A stretch of 64,000 bases of DNA from Pedobacter glucosidilyticus (GCF_002483235.1 NZ_DLHN01000026.1:63989-127988), one strand, 5' to 3'. Shown: positions 7,218-17,008, counted from the stretch's first letter. Numbers and translations are program-made. Notes: generated from the letters alone by a model not told the origin.

Positions 7218-7993
7218 TTTTTTAAGCTTAATATGATTTGCGTTAAAGATTCACTCTCGCGTATTTGCTTTAAAGCTTCTTCATGGGCTATCCAAAATAT
7301 TTCTTCGGCCCGGCTAATATCAAAAAGACCAGTTTCTCCTAAACCATGGGGCTCAATTAAAATATCTACTCCTTTTCTTTTTTCTTCCATATCATGATTG
7401 GTGGATAAAGTAGCAGCTCTTTCTATCACATGCTTCATATTCCTGAGCTTTTGTATTACCGGTAAATGGTTGCAAGAAGAACCAATAACGTAATCGCAGT
7501 TGTTTTGTAAAGGCTCTAAAGGGAAATTGTTAAGTACTCCACCATCAACATAAAAATCTCCTTCTATTTCTATAGGATTAAAAATCCCCGGTATACAACT
7601 AGAAGCCATCACCTTATCAATCAAAGTACCAGAACTGAAATAAGTTAACTTACCCGTATTAAAATTAGTAGCGGTAACGGTTAAAGGTATTTTTAACTTT
7701 TCAAAGCTATTATGAGGGAGGTAATCTAAAAAAAGTGGAAAAGTAGATTCTAATTTTAAAAGTGCTGGCCTACCTATGGCTAATCTAAATAAGCGAAGTA
7801 GTGGCGTTTTCTTAAAGATATTTAAAGCTTCATAAGGGTCTATTCCATTAGCGAACAAAGCGCCTGCTATAGCGCCTGCACTAGTACCTGTAATTTGGTG
7901 GATAGGAATTTTCTTTTCCGTTAGGGCTTTTAAAACACCCAAATGTGCAATTCCTCTTATCCCGCCTCCGCTTAAAACAATACCTATTTTCAT
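7205..7993 (-). CDS. Patatin-like phospholipase (RssA type)
   Basis: A 262-residue cytoplasmic-type lipid acyl hydrolase. It has the oxyanion loop SGGGIRGIAHLG (from about residue 8), the nucleophile motif GTSAG at about residues 38-42, and the Asp of the Ser-Asp dyad in YVDGGVLNN. Short single-domain members like this are related to E. coli RssA. It overlaps the upstream gldB-like gene by 4 nt (ATGA), so the two are translationally coupled. Substrate is not predictable. Confidence 0.9.
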   Translation of the reverse strand: MKIGIVLSGGGIRGIAHLGVLKALTEKKIPIHQITGTSAGAIAGALFANGIDPYEALNIFKKTPLLRLFRLAIGRPALLKLESTFPLFLDYLPHNSFEKLKIPLTVTATNFNTGKLTYFSSGTLIDKVMASSCIPGIFNPIEIEGDFYVDGGVLNNFPLEPLQNNCDYVIGSSCNHLPVIQKLRNMKHVIERAATLSTNHDMEEKRKGVDILIEPHGLGETGLFDISRAEEIFWIAHEEALKQIRESESLTQIILSLKKKKP

Positions 7994-9036
7994 TTTTGAT
8001 TGGGCTTGTATTTAGATGCTTTTAATATTTTTTGATAGTCTTTTTCTAACATCAGTTTTTGTAAAGTTGTTTCAGGATTTTCTTGCATATAGCGCTTTAC
8101 AATTTGCCAGCCAATAAATAAACCAAGTTTTGGTGCGGAATTATTCTTATCGCCTAAGCCTGGTGTAAATGGAGCTTCTGATAAATATTTCTGGATTTTT
8201 AGATAATCAGTATCATAAAGTAAATTCTCACTCAAGAAATAAGCCCAAATATCAGACTCGAAATTGTTTGCCCATTCGGCCTGTGCTTTGGTGTAACCAA
8301 TAAGTATGCTATCAGCAATGGTAGGTTGTACTTTACTTAAAAAATAAAGAATCTTTCCATTGTAAATCATCTTATCCAATAAGCTTTTTTCTGCATCAGA
8401 TTCTGGAAATAACTCTTCACGAGCCAATACTTCCATTACCCTCGGGGTGATGTTATCCGGTGTAAACCTTCTGCTGATGTATCTTGGAATACTTTCTACC
8501 AAAGCGGGGTAAAACTTAGAATCAGGGCCTAAAAACATGTCTAAACCAATACCAATATAATTTTCTCCAATAGGTGTTTGTACCTGAAACCCCGAAATAT
8601 AGGTGATTAATGTTGGTATTTTAATTTTGGGATAGTAATATTTTACATGTTTGAAAGCATCTGTAAGTATAGGAATTTGAGCATCTAAATTTGGATAAAC
8701 TGCTTGTGTTTCTTTTTGTAAATCCTGATAAGGAGCCCCGGATAAAACATCTTTTACAACAGGATAATAAGCGGTATCAGATGTTGGCCCCGTATTTAAG
8801 ATTTTCTCAAAATAATCTTGATAAAAAGCCCCATATTTTTTTTGTAATGGAGGTAATGCTGTAGCAAGCTGGTTTGGGTTTACTTTAGCTAAATCTTGGT
8901 CAAACCTTTTGATAGTAAGCTCTATATTAATATGACTAACATCAACTTTATTTTCTTGCTTACATGATATACAACAAACTAAGCATATCAGAAAAAAAAA
9001 AGTACTTTTGAGACAGATTTTTATTTTAAGAATCAT
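7990..9036 (-). CDS. gldB: GldB-like lipoprotein
   Basis: A 348-residue protein with a lipoprotein signal (VCCIS then Cys25) and the body of the GldB family (DUF2268-like), including IKRFDQDLAKV, PTLITYISGFQ and GIGLDMFLG. In gliding Flavobacteria GldB is needed for motility and T9SS-linked functions, but it is also kept in many non-gliding Bacteroidota. In Flavobacterium it lies next to nadE, and here nadE is two genes away on the other strand, which supports the call. It is the first gene of a two-gene unit with the patatin-like lipase. No other gld gene is in the window. Confidence 0.8.
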   Translation of the reverse strand: MILKIKICLKSTFFFLICLVCCISCKQENKVDVSHINIELTIKRFDQDLAKVNPNQLATALPPLQKKYGAFYQDYFEKILNTGPTSDTAYYPVVKDVLSGAPYQDLQKETQAVYPNLDAQIPILTDAFKHVKYYYPKIKIPTLITYISGFQVQTPIGENYIGIGLDMFLGPDSKFYPALVESIPRYISRRFTPDNITPRVMEVLAREELFPESDAEKSLLDKMIYNGKILYFLSKVQPTIADSILIGYTKAQAEWANNFESDIWAYFLSENLLYDTDYLKIQKYLSEAPFTPGLGDKNNSAPKLGLFIGWQIVKRYMQENPETTLQKLMLEKDYQKILKASKYKPNQK

Positions 9037-9063
9037 AAAGTTAAATTTTTAATTACCGAAGTT

Positions 9064-9705
9064 ATGAAAAAGATATTATTCCTATTTCCGTTTCTATTTT
9101 TAAGTTTTTGCGTTTTGGCACAAGACGATGAAGAGCCAGCTTTTAAATTAGGTTTAACGGCACATCCAACTTTAGGATGGATAAAATCTGATATTGATAA
9201 TGTAGATGGAAAAGGGGTGAGATTGGGTTTTTCTTATGGTCTTTTGGCTGATATAAACTTTGCAGATAATTATGCTTTTAGCACTGGTTTAAAGTTAACC
9301 ACCATTAATGGTAGAACAGAGGCTGTTGCAGGAAGTACGAACTCTGAACAGGTTTTTAAATTGCAATACATAGAAATACCAGCTAAACTTAAATTATTAA
9401 CCAATGATAATAATGGGGTTAAGTTTTTTGGAGAGTTTGGTTTAGGGAATGGTTTAAACATCAAGGCTAAACAAGATAATACATCAACCATAACGGCAGA
9501 CAATGCTGATAACAGAGATATTTACAACCAGACTGCTTTTTACAGGGGCTCTATCATTATAGGTGCTGGCACCGAGATTAGCACAACAGGAAGAACCAAA
9601 ATATTAGCTGGTTTAAGTTTTGATAATGGTTTTACTGATATTAAAAAGGGAGATGGCTCTCTAAAAAATGCTTATTTAGGTATAAATATTGGGGTGTTTT
9701 TTTAG
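9064..9705 (+). CDS. PorT-like outer membrane beta-barrel protein
   Basis: A 213-residue protein with a signal peptide (cleavage about residue 19, VLAQ) followed by alternating amphipathic strands ending in the aromatic outer-membrane signature GINIGVFF. It fits the small barrel family that includes PorT (about 200-230 residues, eight strands). It is transcribed divergently from gldB with only 27 nt between starts and is followed 31 nt later by nadE. Role unknown; not necessarily the true T9SS PorT. Confidence 0.7.
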   Translation: MKKILFLFPFLFLSFCVLAQDDEEPAFKLGLTAHPTLGWIKSDIDNVDGKGVRLGFSYGLLADINFADNYAFSTGLKLTTINGRTEAVAGSTNSEQVFKLQYIEIPAKLKLLTNDNNGVKFFGEFGLGNGLNIKAKQDNTSTITADNADNRDIYNQTAFYRGSIIIGAGTEISTTGRTKILAGLSFDNGFTDIKKGDGSLKNAYLGINIGVFF

Positions 9706-9736
9706 AAGGTAAGCATTTTTAAGCGATTACTTATTT

Positions 9737-11377
9737 ATGAAAATAGCATTAGCGCAGCTAAACTATCACATCGGAAATTTTGAGCTCAATACTCAGAAAA
9801 TTATACAAACCATTCAAGCGCAGAAAGCAGCTGGGGCAGATTTAGTTGTCTTTGCAGAGTTGAGTATTTGTGGCTATCCACCCAGAGATTTTCTAGAATA
9901 TCCGGAGTTTATTTCTTTGTGTAAACAATCTGCTTTAAAAATAGCAAAAGCTTGTGAAGGTATAGCTTGCATTGTGGGTGTTCCGGAGTTAAATCCTGTT
10001 ATAGAAGGCAAAGATTTGTATAATGCAGCTTATTTTATGGCTGATGGCGAAATTAAACAAGTCATTAGGAAAGCCTTGTTGCCCACTTATGATGTTTTTG
10101 ATGAGTATAGATATTTTGAACCTGCTCATGAATTTAAATGCGTAGATTATAAGGGCTATAAAATAGCCGTTACCATTTGCGAAGATTTATGGAATTTAGG
10201 CGATAATCCTTTGTATAAAGCTTGTCCTATGGATGAGCTGATTAAGGAAGAGCCAGACTTTATGATTAACATTGCGGCTTCGCCTTTTGCTTATCATCAT
10301 GATGAACAACGGATTGTCATCCTGTCTCAAAACTGCCATAAATATCAAATCCCATTATTTTATGTGAACCAAGTTGGTGCGCATACCGAGTTGATTTTTG
10401 ATGGCGGTTCTTTGGTTTTTGACAAAGCAGGCGATATCGTATCAGAACTTAAATATTTTGAAGAGGATGTTCAAATTTTTGATGTTGGACAGGTTAAAAG
10501 CTCCATTGTTTTAAGTGAAAATCAAGAAAGACCATCAGATACAGTACAAGTACACCAAGCTCTGGTTTTAGGTGTTAGAGATTACTTTCAAAAATCAGGA
10601 TTTAAAAAAGCTATTTTAGGTTTATCAGGAGGGATAGATTCTGCTGTAGTTTGTGCGCTAGCCTGCGAAGCTTTGGGTGCAGAAAATGTGATGGCTGTAT
10701 TACTACCTTCTAAGTATTCTTCAGATCATTCTGTTAAAGATGCTTTAGACCTCGTTAAAAATATTGGATGTAAACATACTACCTTGCCTATAGCACAAGT
10801 AGCAACAGCTTTTGAAGATACCCTAGCTCAAGAATTTGAAGGCCTTGCACCAAGTTTAGCCGAAGAGAATATACAGGCTCGCTCTCGTTGTGTATTGTTA
10901 ATGGCCATGTCTAACAAATTTGGCTATGTATTATTAAATACCAGTAATAAAAGTGAGGCTGCTGTAGGTTACGGCACTTTATATGGAGATATGTGTGGCG
11001 CTATTTCTGTGATTGGCGATTGCTATAAGACTCAAGTTTTTCAATTAGCCAGATATATCAATAGAAATGGAGAAATTATTCCTGAAAATACAATAGTTAA
11101 ACCACCATCTGCGGAATTAAGGCCAGATCAAAAAGATTCTGACTCTTTGCCAGAATACGATATCCTAGATAAAATACTATTTGAGTATATTGAATTGAAG
11201 AAAAGCTCAAAAGAAATTATAGAACAGGGCTTTGATACAGATTTGGTTAAAAAAGTTTTAAATCTGGTTAATAATGCCGAATTTAAGCGTTACCAAACGC
11301 CTCCCATTTTAAGGGTATCACCTAAAGCTTTTGGAATGGGAAGAAGAATGCCTATAGTAGGCAAGTATTTATTTTAA
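9737..11377 (+). CDS. nadE: Glutamine-dependent NAD+ synthase
   Basis: A 546-residue two-domain enzyme that makes NAD+ from deamido-NAD+ with ammonia released from glutamine. The N-terminal nitrilase-type glutaminase domain (residues 1 to about 250) has the E-K-C triad in VVFAELSICGYPP, RKALLPTYDVFDE and VTICEDLWN. The C-terminal synthetase has the ATP pyrophosphatase motif SGGIDS at residues 297-302, plus LLNTSNKSEAAVGYGTLYGD. Length is normal for bacterial two-domain NadE. Confidence 0.97.
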   Translation: MKIALAQLNYHIGNFELNTQKIIQTIQAQKAAGADLVVFAELSICGYPPRDFLEYPEFISLCKQSALKIAKACEGIACIVGVPELNPVIEGKDLYNAAYFMADGEIKQVIRKALLPTYDVFDEYRYFEPAHEFKCVDYKGYKIAVTICEDLWNLGDNPLYKACPMDELIKEEPDFMINIAASPFAYHHDEQRIVILSQNCHKYQIPLFYVNQVGAHTELIFDGGSLVFDKAGDIVSELKYFEEDVQIFDVGQVKSSIVLSENQERPSDTVQVHQALVLGVRDYFQKSGFKKAILGLSGGIDSAVVCALACEALGAENVMAVLLPSKYSSDHSVKDALDLVKNIGCKHTTLPIAQVATAFEDTLAQEFEGLAPSLAEENIQARSRCVLLMAMSNKFGYVLLNTSNKSEAAVGYGTLYGDMCGAISVIGDCYKTQVFQLARYINRNGEIIPENTIVKPPSAELRPDQKDSDSLPEYDILDKILFEYIELKKSSKEIIEQGFDTDLVKKVLNLVNNAEFKRYQTPPILRVSPKAFGMGRRMPIVGKYLF

Positions 11378-11390
11378 CTAATGATAAATT

Positions 11391-11822
11391 ATGAGAAAGT
11401 TACCTCTTTTAATCCTGATTTTTATGACAACAATGACAAGTGCTTTTGCACAAACAAAAGCCGAAAAAGAAGTTAGCATAGCCGTAGAAAAGCTACGTGA
11501 TGCTATGGTTAGCGGTAACCGAGCCGATTTAGAGAGTATTGCATCAACCCATTTAAGTTATGGGCATTCTGGAGGTAAAATTGAAGATAAAGCTGCCTTT
11601 GTAGAGTCTATTGCCGGAGGCTCATCTGATTTTGTGAAAATAGATTTAGCAGATCAAACTATCCAAGTTACAGGCAATACAGCTATTGTTAGACATAAAT
11701 TATCTGCCGATACCAATGATGGTGGTAAACCAGGACATGTGAATTTACATATCCTTTTGGTATTTGTAAAGAATAGCGGAAATTGGGAACTATTAGCTAG
11801 GCAAGCGGTTAAAATCCTTTAG
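11391..11822 (+). CDS. Secreted NTF2-like (DUF4440) protein
   Basis: A 143-residue protein with a signal peptide (cleavage after SAFAQ, about residue 21). The mature part has the helix-helix-strand pattern of NTF2-like DUF4440 proteins: KLRDAMVSGNRADLES, LSYGHSGG, and a closing sheet with NTAIVRHKLSA and HILLVFVKNSGNWELLARQ. This fold binds small molecules or acts as an enzyme, and the ligand cannot be told. It follows nadE by 13 nt and may be cotranscribed; a terminator follows at once. Confidence 0.75.
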   Translation: MRKLPLLILIFMTTMTSAFAQTKAEKEVSIAVEKLRDAMVSGNRADLESIASTHLSYGHSGGKIEDKAAFVESIAGGSSDFVKIDLADQTIQVTGNTAIVRHKLSADTNDGGKPGHVNLHILLVFVKNSGNWELLARQAVKIL

Positions 11823-11827
11823 AAAAT

Positions 11828-11858
11828 AAAAAGCTATCCAAAACGGATAGCTTTTTTT
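11828..11858 (+). terminator. Bidirectional terminator
   Basis: AAAAAGCTATCC (11828-11839) pairs with GGATAGCTTTTT (11845-11856) around a 5-nt loop. T and A tracts on the two sides let it serve both the nadE unit and the convergent DUF2911 gene, whose stop is at 11876. Confidence 0.85.
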
Positions 11859-11875
11859 ATCTTTTTGAAGATAAC

Positions 11876-12397
11876 TTATTTAACCATAAAATCTATATGA
11901 ACATCTCCCCATGCTAAAGCAACCTCTCCGTTTTTAGCAATAGTGAAAGTCATCCTTTCCATAAACTCTTTAGCTTTCTCTGCTTTTACAGTAAATCTAA
12001 GCGCATCTTCTGCTTCTTTGTATTTGTAATTTCCCCACTGGTCCCAAGTTTTGTTAAAAATAACAACCCATTCTTTTTCTCCTGGGATAGTAAACAAAGC
12101 ATATTTACCAGCAGCTAAACTTTTGCCATTAATTTTAACGTCTTTACTCACTTCAAACTGCGTGGCTGCATTAGCACCAGTTCTCCATACTTTTCCGTAA
12201 GGCGCAATTTCTTTACCAATAGTTCTGCCTTTTATACCCGGTTGTGCATAATTGATCGTTACTTTAGTGCCATTGCTTAAGGTTTCTGTAACACTTGCAG
12301 GCGGACTAGCAGGTTGTTTTTTAGCTTCCTGAGCTTTAACTACTACATTCCCGATAAGGAAAAATAGCGTAGACAATAATAAGATTGTTTTTTTCAT
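11876..12397 (-). CDS. DUF2911 secreted protein
   Basis: A 173-residue protein with a signal peptide (cleavage about VVVKAQ, residue 22) and the DUF2911 blocks KVTINYAQPGIKGRTIG, YGKVWRTGANAATQFE, LAAGKYALFTIPGE and WVVIFNKTWDQWG. The domain is widespread in Bacteroidota and of unknown function. It lies 60 nt after pgi on the same strand and could be read through from it. It ends at a shared terminator. Confidence 0.85.
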   Translation of the reverse strand: MKKTILLLSTLFFLIGNVVVKAQEAKKQPASPPASVTETLSNGTKVTINYAQPGIKGRTIGKEIAPYGKVWRTGANAATQFEVSKDVKINGKSLAAGKYALFTIPGEKEWVVIFNKTWDQWGNYKYKEAEDALRFTVKAEKAKEFMERMTFTIAKNGEVALAWGDVHIDFMVK

Positions 12398-12457
12398 GAT
12401 GTTATTTTTCTTTAGAAACGTTATTATTTATAAAATGTTGATACACTCATTAAAATA

Positions 12458-14104
12458 TTACCTCCAATTTTTAAACAAATTGATTAAACCATTGGTAGAA
12501 GCATCATGAGAAGTAATTTCATCATCGTTTTTAAGCTCAGGTAATATTTTACCTGCTAATTGTTTGCCTAATTCAACTCCCCATTGGTCAAAGCTAAAGA
12601 TGTTCCAGATAACGCCTTGTACAAAGATTTTATGCTCATACATGGCTATTAAAGCGCCTAAAGTTTTAGGGTTTATTTGTTTAACTAAAATAGAGTTGGT
12701 TGGTCTATTGCCTTCAAATACTTTAAAAGGAGCTATTTTTGCTATTTGCTCATCGGTTTTACCTTCTTTTTTAAGTTCGGCAATTACTTCTTCTTCTGTT
12801 TTACCATTCATTAAAGCTTCTGTTTGTGCAAAGAAGTTAGAAAGTAATAAGGTATGATGCTCGCCTAATGGATTATGAGATTTTGCTGGCGCAATAAAAT
12901 CACAAGGAATTAATTTAGTACCCTGATGGATTAACTGATAAAAAGCATGTTGTCCGTTAGTGCCAGGCTCTCCCCAAATTACTGGTCCAGTTTGATAATT
13001 TACTTGTTCCCCATCTCTAGCAACATATTTCCCATTACTTTCCATATCTCCCTGTTGGAAATAAGCCGCAAAACGATGCATATATTGGTCGTAAGGTAAA
13101 ATAGCTTGAGTTTCTGCCTCAAAGAAATTATTATACCATACGCCTAATAAAGCTAATATTACTGGGATATTTTGTTCAAACTCTGTTTCTCTAAAATGGA
13201 TATCCATTTCATGAGCGCCTAGAAGTAAATCTTCAAAATTCTCAAAACCTATAGAAAGTGCAATAGGTAAACCAATGGCACTCCATAAAGAGTAACGTCC
13301 GCCAACCCAATCCCAAAACTCAAACATATTTTGAGTATCAATACCAAATTTAGAAACGCCATCTGCATTGGTAGAAAGCGCAGCAAAATGTTTAGCAACA
13401 TCGCTTTCTGCTGCACCAGCAGCTAAAAACCAATTACGGGCAGAATGGGCATTAGCCATTGTTTCCTGTGTAGTAAAAGTTTTAGATGCAATTAAAAATA
13501 GCGTAGTTTCTGGATTAACCTTTTTTAAAGTTTCTGCTATATGTGTGCCATCAACATTAGACACAAAATGAAGTGTTAAATGATTTTTATAAGCTTTTAA
13601 AGCCTCGGTAACCATAACGGGACCCAAATCAGAACCTCCAATGCCAATATTTACGACATCTGTAATAGTTTTTCCGGTATATCCTTTCCAATCTCCGTTG
13701 ATGATAGCATCAGAAAAGATTTTCATTTTTTGTAAAACCGCATTTACATCAGGCATGACATCTTTACCTTCAACTATTACAGGTGTATTACTTCTGTTTC
13801 TTAATGCTGTGTGTAATACGGCTCTATCTTCTGTTTCGTTAATCTTCTCCCCATTAAACATCGCTTGTATAGCACCTTCAACGCCGCATTCTTTTGCAAG
13901 TTGCGTTAATAAGGCTATGGTTGTTTCGTTTATTCTATTTTTAGAATAATCAACTAAAATATCATTAAACAATATGGTGAATTTGTTAAACCTTTCTGAG
14001 TCTTCAGTAAAAAGAGTTCTCAAGTGTTTATCAGATATTTCAACAAGATGGTCTGCCAGATATTGATAGCTTTTTGTTTGTGTGAAGTTGATTTTTGGTA
14101 ACAT
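12458..14104 (-). CDS. pgi: Glucose-6-phosphate isomerase
   Basis: A 548-residue enzyme of normal length that interconverts glucose 6-phosphate and fructose 6-phosphate. Family signatures are present: TDVVNIGIGGSDLGP, the phosphate-binding SKTFTTQETM, DWVGGRYSLWSAIGLP (PGI signature), and GEPGTNGQHAFYQLIHQG with the catalytic Glu and His. The gene is divergent from the M16 peptidase pair. Nearby xylose genes feed the same central pathways, but no operon link is visible. Confidence 0.98.
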   Translation of the reverse strand: MLPKINFTQTKSYQYLADHLVEISDKHLRTLFTEDSERFNKFTILFNDILVDYSKNRINETTIALLTQLAKECGVEGAIQAMFNGEKINETEDRAVLHTALRNRSNTPVIVEGKDVMPDVNAVLQKMKIFSDAIINGDWKGYTGKTITDVVNIGIGGSDLGPVMVTEALKAYKNHLTLHFVSNVDGTHIAETLKKVNPETTLFLIASKTFTTQETMANAHSARNWFLAAGAAESDVAKHFAALSTNADGVSKFGIDTQNMFEFWDWVGGRYSLWSAIGLPIALSIGFENFEDLLLGAHEMDIHFRETEFEQNIPVILALLGVWYNNFFEAETQAILPYDQYMHRFAAYFQQGDMESNGKYVARDGEQVNYQTGPVIWGEPGTNGQHAFYQLIHQGTKLIPCDFIAPAKSHNPLGEHHTLLLSNFFAQTEALMNGKTEEEVIAELKKEGKTDEQIAKIAPFKVFEGNRPTNSILVKQINPKTLGALIAMYEHKIFVQGVIWNIFSFDQWGVELGKQLAGKILPELKNDDEITSHDASTNGLINLFKNWR

Positions 14105-14232
14105 GCAGTTTAATTTATTGATTTCTAAATAGAGTGCAATATAAGCATTGCAAAATTTTTAAGACAAAACTATTCGCATTCGTTTTTGTAAGGTACTATA
14201 TCTTAAATTGCAACATAACACTAATTGAAAAA

Positions 14233-15546
14233 ATGAGAAAACTGTTTGTTACTTTGCTAGTTGCATTAAGTTCGCAACTTATTGCACAAAATAAGATAGA
14301 TGACGTAAAGACATTTACCTTAAGCAACGGAATGAAGTTTCTGGTTCTGGAAGATGCTTCAATCCCTAACGCCAATATGTACCTGTTTTACAAAGTAGGT
14401 TCAAGAAATGAACATCCGGGCATAACCGGTTTGTCGCATTTTTTTGAGCACATGATGTTTAACGGAGCTAAAAAATATGGTCCTAAAGAATTTGACCGTA
14501 CCATGGAGTATAATGGCGGGGCAAATAATGCCTATACCACACAAAATGTAACGGTTTATACCGATTGGTTTCCGGCCCAAGCTTTGGAAGTTATATTCGA
14601 TTTAGAATCAGACCGTATAGCTCATTTGGCGATAGCCGATAATATGGTAGAATCTGAAAGAGGTGTAGTACTTTCAGAAAGAAGTACGGGTTTAGAAAAC
14701 TCGCCATGGAGAATGCTAGGCGAAGCTGTTTATGCCACTGCTTTTCAGGAACACCCTTACCATTGGCCTGTAATTGGTTATGAGGAGGATATTAAAAATT
14801 GGACAAAACAAGATTTAGAATATTACTTTAAAACTTATTATGCACCCAACAACTGTACGGTTGTTATCTCGGGTAACGTAAAATTTGATGAGGTTAAAAG
14901 ACTTGCTGAAAAGTATATGCAACCCATACCAGCTCAAAAACCTGGTCCTAAAGTTTATTTGGTTGAGCCAAAGCAAACCGGAGAGAGAAGAATTGCGGTT
15001 CAGAAACAAGTAAGTTCTCCTTATATGATTATTGGTTACCATGCGCCAGAAGCACAGCATGCTGATTATTATACTTTAGACATCTTAAGTGCCATTTTAA
15101 GTAACGGAAACTCATCTCGTTTACACAGCAATTTGGTTGATCAAAACCAATTAGCAACTTCTGTTTTTACAGATTATAGTGCCAGTTTTGATCCCACTTT
15201 ATTCTCTATTTATGTATCATCTGCAAAAGGAAAATCTACAGATGAGATAGAAAAAATGGTTTATAGTGAGCTTGAAAAAATAGCTAAAGAAGGTGTTACA
15301 GCTAATGAACTACAAAAAATCAAGAACCAGAAATTGAGTGAGTTTTATGACCAAGTTGAAACCATTAATGGCAAATCTAATAATCTAGGTACTTATGAGG
15401 TTTTCTTTGGCGATTATAAAAAGATGTTTACCGCTATGGATGAATATGCTAAAGTAAGTATAGATGATGTTAAAAGGGTAGCTGCAACTTATTTCAAAAA
15501 ATCTAATAGAACAGTTGGAATTTTAAAAAGTAACACAGAAGAATAA
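14233..15546 (+). CDS. M16 family zinc peptidase, catalytic subunit
   Basis: A 437-residue protein taken from ATG 14233, which gives a clean signal peptide (MRKLFVTLLVALSSQLIAQ); an upstream in-frame ATG at 14134 would bury it behind 33 extra residues. The inverted zinc motif HFFEH is at about residues 69-73, with the downstream Glu in ESERGVVLSER. It has two M16 domains of the processing-peptidase type. It sits 2 nt before a second M16 gene lacking the zinc motif, so the two probably form a heterodimeric periplasmic peptidase. Confidence 0.9.
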   Translation: MRKLFVTLLVALSSQLIAQNKIDDVKTFTLSNGMKFLVLEDASIPNANMYLFYKVGSRNEHPGITGLSHFFEHMMFNGAKKYGPKEFDRTMEYNGGANNAYTTQNVTVYTDWFPAQALEVIFDLESDRIAHLAIADNMVESERGVVLSERSTGLENSPWRMLGEAVYATAFQEHPYHWPVIGYEEDIKNWTKQDLEYYFKTYYAPNNCTVVISGNVKFDEVKRLAEKYMQPIPAQKPGPKVYLVEPKQTGERRIAVQKQVSSPYMIIGYHAPEAQHADYYTLDILSAILSNGNSSRLHSNLVDQNQLATSVFTDYSASFDPTLFSIYVSSAKGKSTDEIEKMVYSELEKIAKEGVTANELQKIKNQKLSEFYDQVETINGKSNNLGTYEVFFGDYKKMFTAMDEYAKVSIDDVKRVAATYFKKSNRTVGILKSNTEE

Positions 15547-15548
15547 TC

Positions 15549-16943
15549 ATGAAAAGAAATCAATCAATCATAAAAATAGGCTTTTTCTTGCTAATGGTTT
15601 TTCCTTTGGCAGTTTTGGCACAGCAAGCTAAGTTTAAGCTTCCGGCATACGAGAAATTTAAATTAGCTAATGGTTTAACCATTTATCTGATGGAGCAACA
15701 TGAGGTTCCTACAATTAATATAGCAGCGGTAATTCCATCAGGAGCAGTTTTAGATGCTGATCAAAAAGGTTTGGCGTCCTTAACAGCTAAAGCCTTGCAA
15801 TTTGGAACAAAAAGTTACACCAAAGCTCAAATAGAAGAGCAAATGGACTTTATTGGGGCATCTTATAATACTTATGCGGGTAAAGAATTAGCAGGTTTAA
15901 GCGCAAAATTTGCGGCTAAACATCAAGATAAGGTTTTACCTATTATAAACGAGCTATTAACAGCGCCAAGTTTTAATGAACAAGAATTTACCAAAGAAAA
16001 ACAAAGAATACTTACACAATTAGAAAGAGCTAAAGAAAGTCCGCGTTCTGTAATAGGTAATTATTGGGATAGTTTTATGTATGGCAAGCATCCTTATGGT
16101 AACCCGGTTTCTGGTAGTGTTAGCTCGGTTCAAAATTTATCTGTTACTGATGTAAAGAACTTTTATAACAAGAACTATGGGCCTAATGGTGCAGCGATAG
16201 CTATTGTTGGAGACTTTAAAGCTAAAGAGATGAAAGCTAAAATCTCTAAGCTTTTTGGTAAATGGAATAATTCAGTTAATGCCACAGCTATTTCATCAAC
16301 TATAGAAAGCCCTAAAGAGGCCAGAGTTTTATTGGTTAATAAAAGTGATGCCCGTGAGACAACTATGTTGATAGGCGGTAAAGGCGTTAGTCGTAACAAT
16401 CCAGATTTTGTGGCTATAGAAGTTGTAAATACTGTTTTAGGAGGTAGGTTTACCTCGTGGTTAAATGATGAGTTAAGGGTAAACTCGGGTTTAACTTATG
16501 GTGCTAACAGTCGTTTCTCTACCTTGAAAAATTCTGGTACATTTTACATCAGTACTTTTACGGCTACAGCAACTACCAAAGCTACGGTTGATAAAGCTTT
16601 AGAAGTATTAAAAAAGCTTCAGGAGAAAGGCTTAGATGAAGCTACCTTGCAGTCTGCTAAAAATTATGTAAAAGGGCAGTTTCCGCCAGATTATGAAACG
16701 CCTGCTCAATTAGCTTCTTTACTTACCGATATGTTTTGGTATGATTTTAACGAAGACTTCATCAATTCTTTTGAAAATAAAGTAGATGGCTTAACTGTTG
16801 AAAAAAGTAAAGAGATTATCCAAAAGTATTTCTCGGCTAATGATTTGCAGTTTTTATTTGTAGGGAATGCAGCAGAAATTAAGAATGTAGTAAGTGCTTA
16901 TGGTAAACTGACCGAAAAACAAATCAAAGAGGATAGTTTTTAA
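15549..16943 (+). CDS. M16 family peptidase, non-catalytic subunit
   Basis: A 464-residue protein with a signal peptide (to about residue 25, AVLAQ). It has the M16 fold, but the HxxEH zinc motif is absent: the equivalent region reads LASLTAKALQFGTKSY. The C-terminal substrate-binding motif NDELRVNSGLTYGA keeps the Arg/Tyr pair of the partner subunit. This split of functions matches known bacterial M16B pairs and the mitochondrial processing peptidase. It is not a decayed gene: full length, intact frame, and packed against its partner. Confidence 0.88.
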   Translation: MKRNQSIIKIGFFLLMVFPLAVLAQQAKFKLPAYEKFKLANGLTIYLMEQHEVPTINIAAVIPSGAVLDADQKGLASLTAKALQFGTKSYTKAQIEEQMDFIGASYNTYAGKELAGLSAKFAAKHQDKVLPIINELLTAPSFNEQEFTKEKQRILTQLERAKESPRSVIGNYWDSFMYGKHPYGNPVSGSVSSVQNLSVTDVKNFYNKNYGPNGAAIAIVGDFKAKEMKAKISKLFGKWNNSVNATAISSTIESPKEARVLLVNKSDARETTMLIGGKGVSRNNPDFVAIEVVNTVLGGRFTSWLNDELRVNSGLTYGANSRFSTLKNSGTFYISTFTATATTKATVDKALEVLKKLQEKGLDEATLQSAKNYVKGQFPPDYETPAQLASLLTDMFWYDFNEDFINSFENKVDGLTVEKSKEIIQKYFSANDLQFLFVGNAAEIKNVVSAYGKLTEKQIKEDSF

Positions 16944-16969
16944 ATAAATACTGTACACTAAGTACTCTT

Positions 16970-17008
16970 AAAAGTGGATTAGCTCTTGTTAATCCACTTT
17001 TATTTTTT
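16970..17008 (+). terminator. Terminator of the M16 pair
   Basis: A perfect 12-bp stem, AAAAGTGGATTA (16970-16981) with TAATCCACTTTT (16990-17001), an 8-nt loop and a T-rich tail. Confidence 0.88.

Noticed and set aside
14134..14232. Upstream ATG of the first M16 gene, adding 33 residues
   Set aside because: ATG 14233 begins a clean signal peptide; the longer form would place basic and hydrophobic residues in front of it with no family support.
15549..16943. Second M16 gene as a decayed pseudogene because HxxEH is missing
   Set aside because: The frame is intact, the signal peptide and the RVNSGLTYG motif are kept, and it is packed against a catalytic partner, which is the normal form of a non-catalytic subunit.
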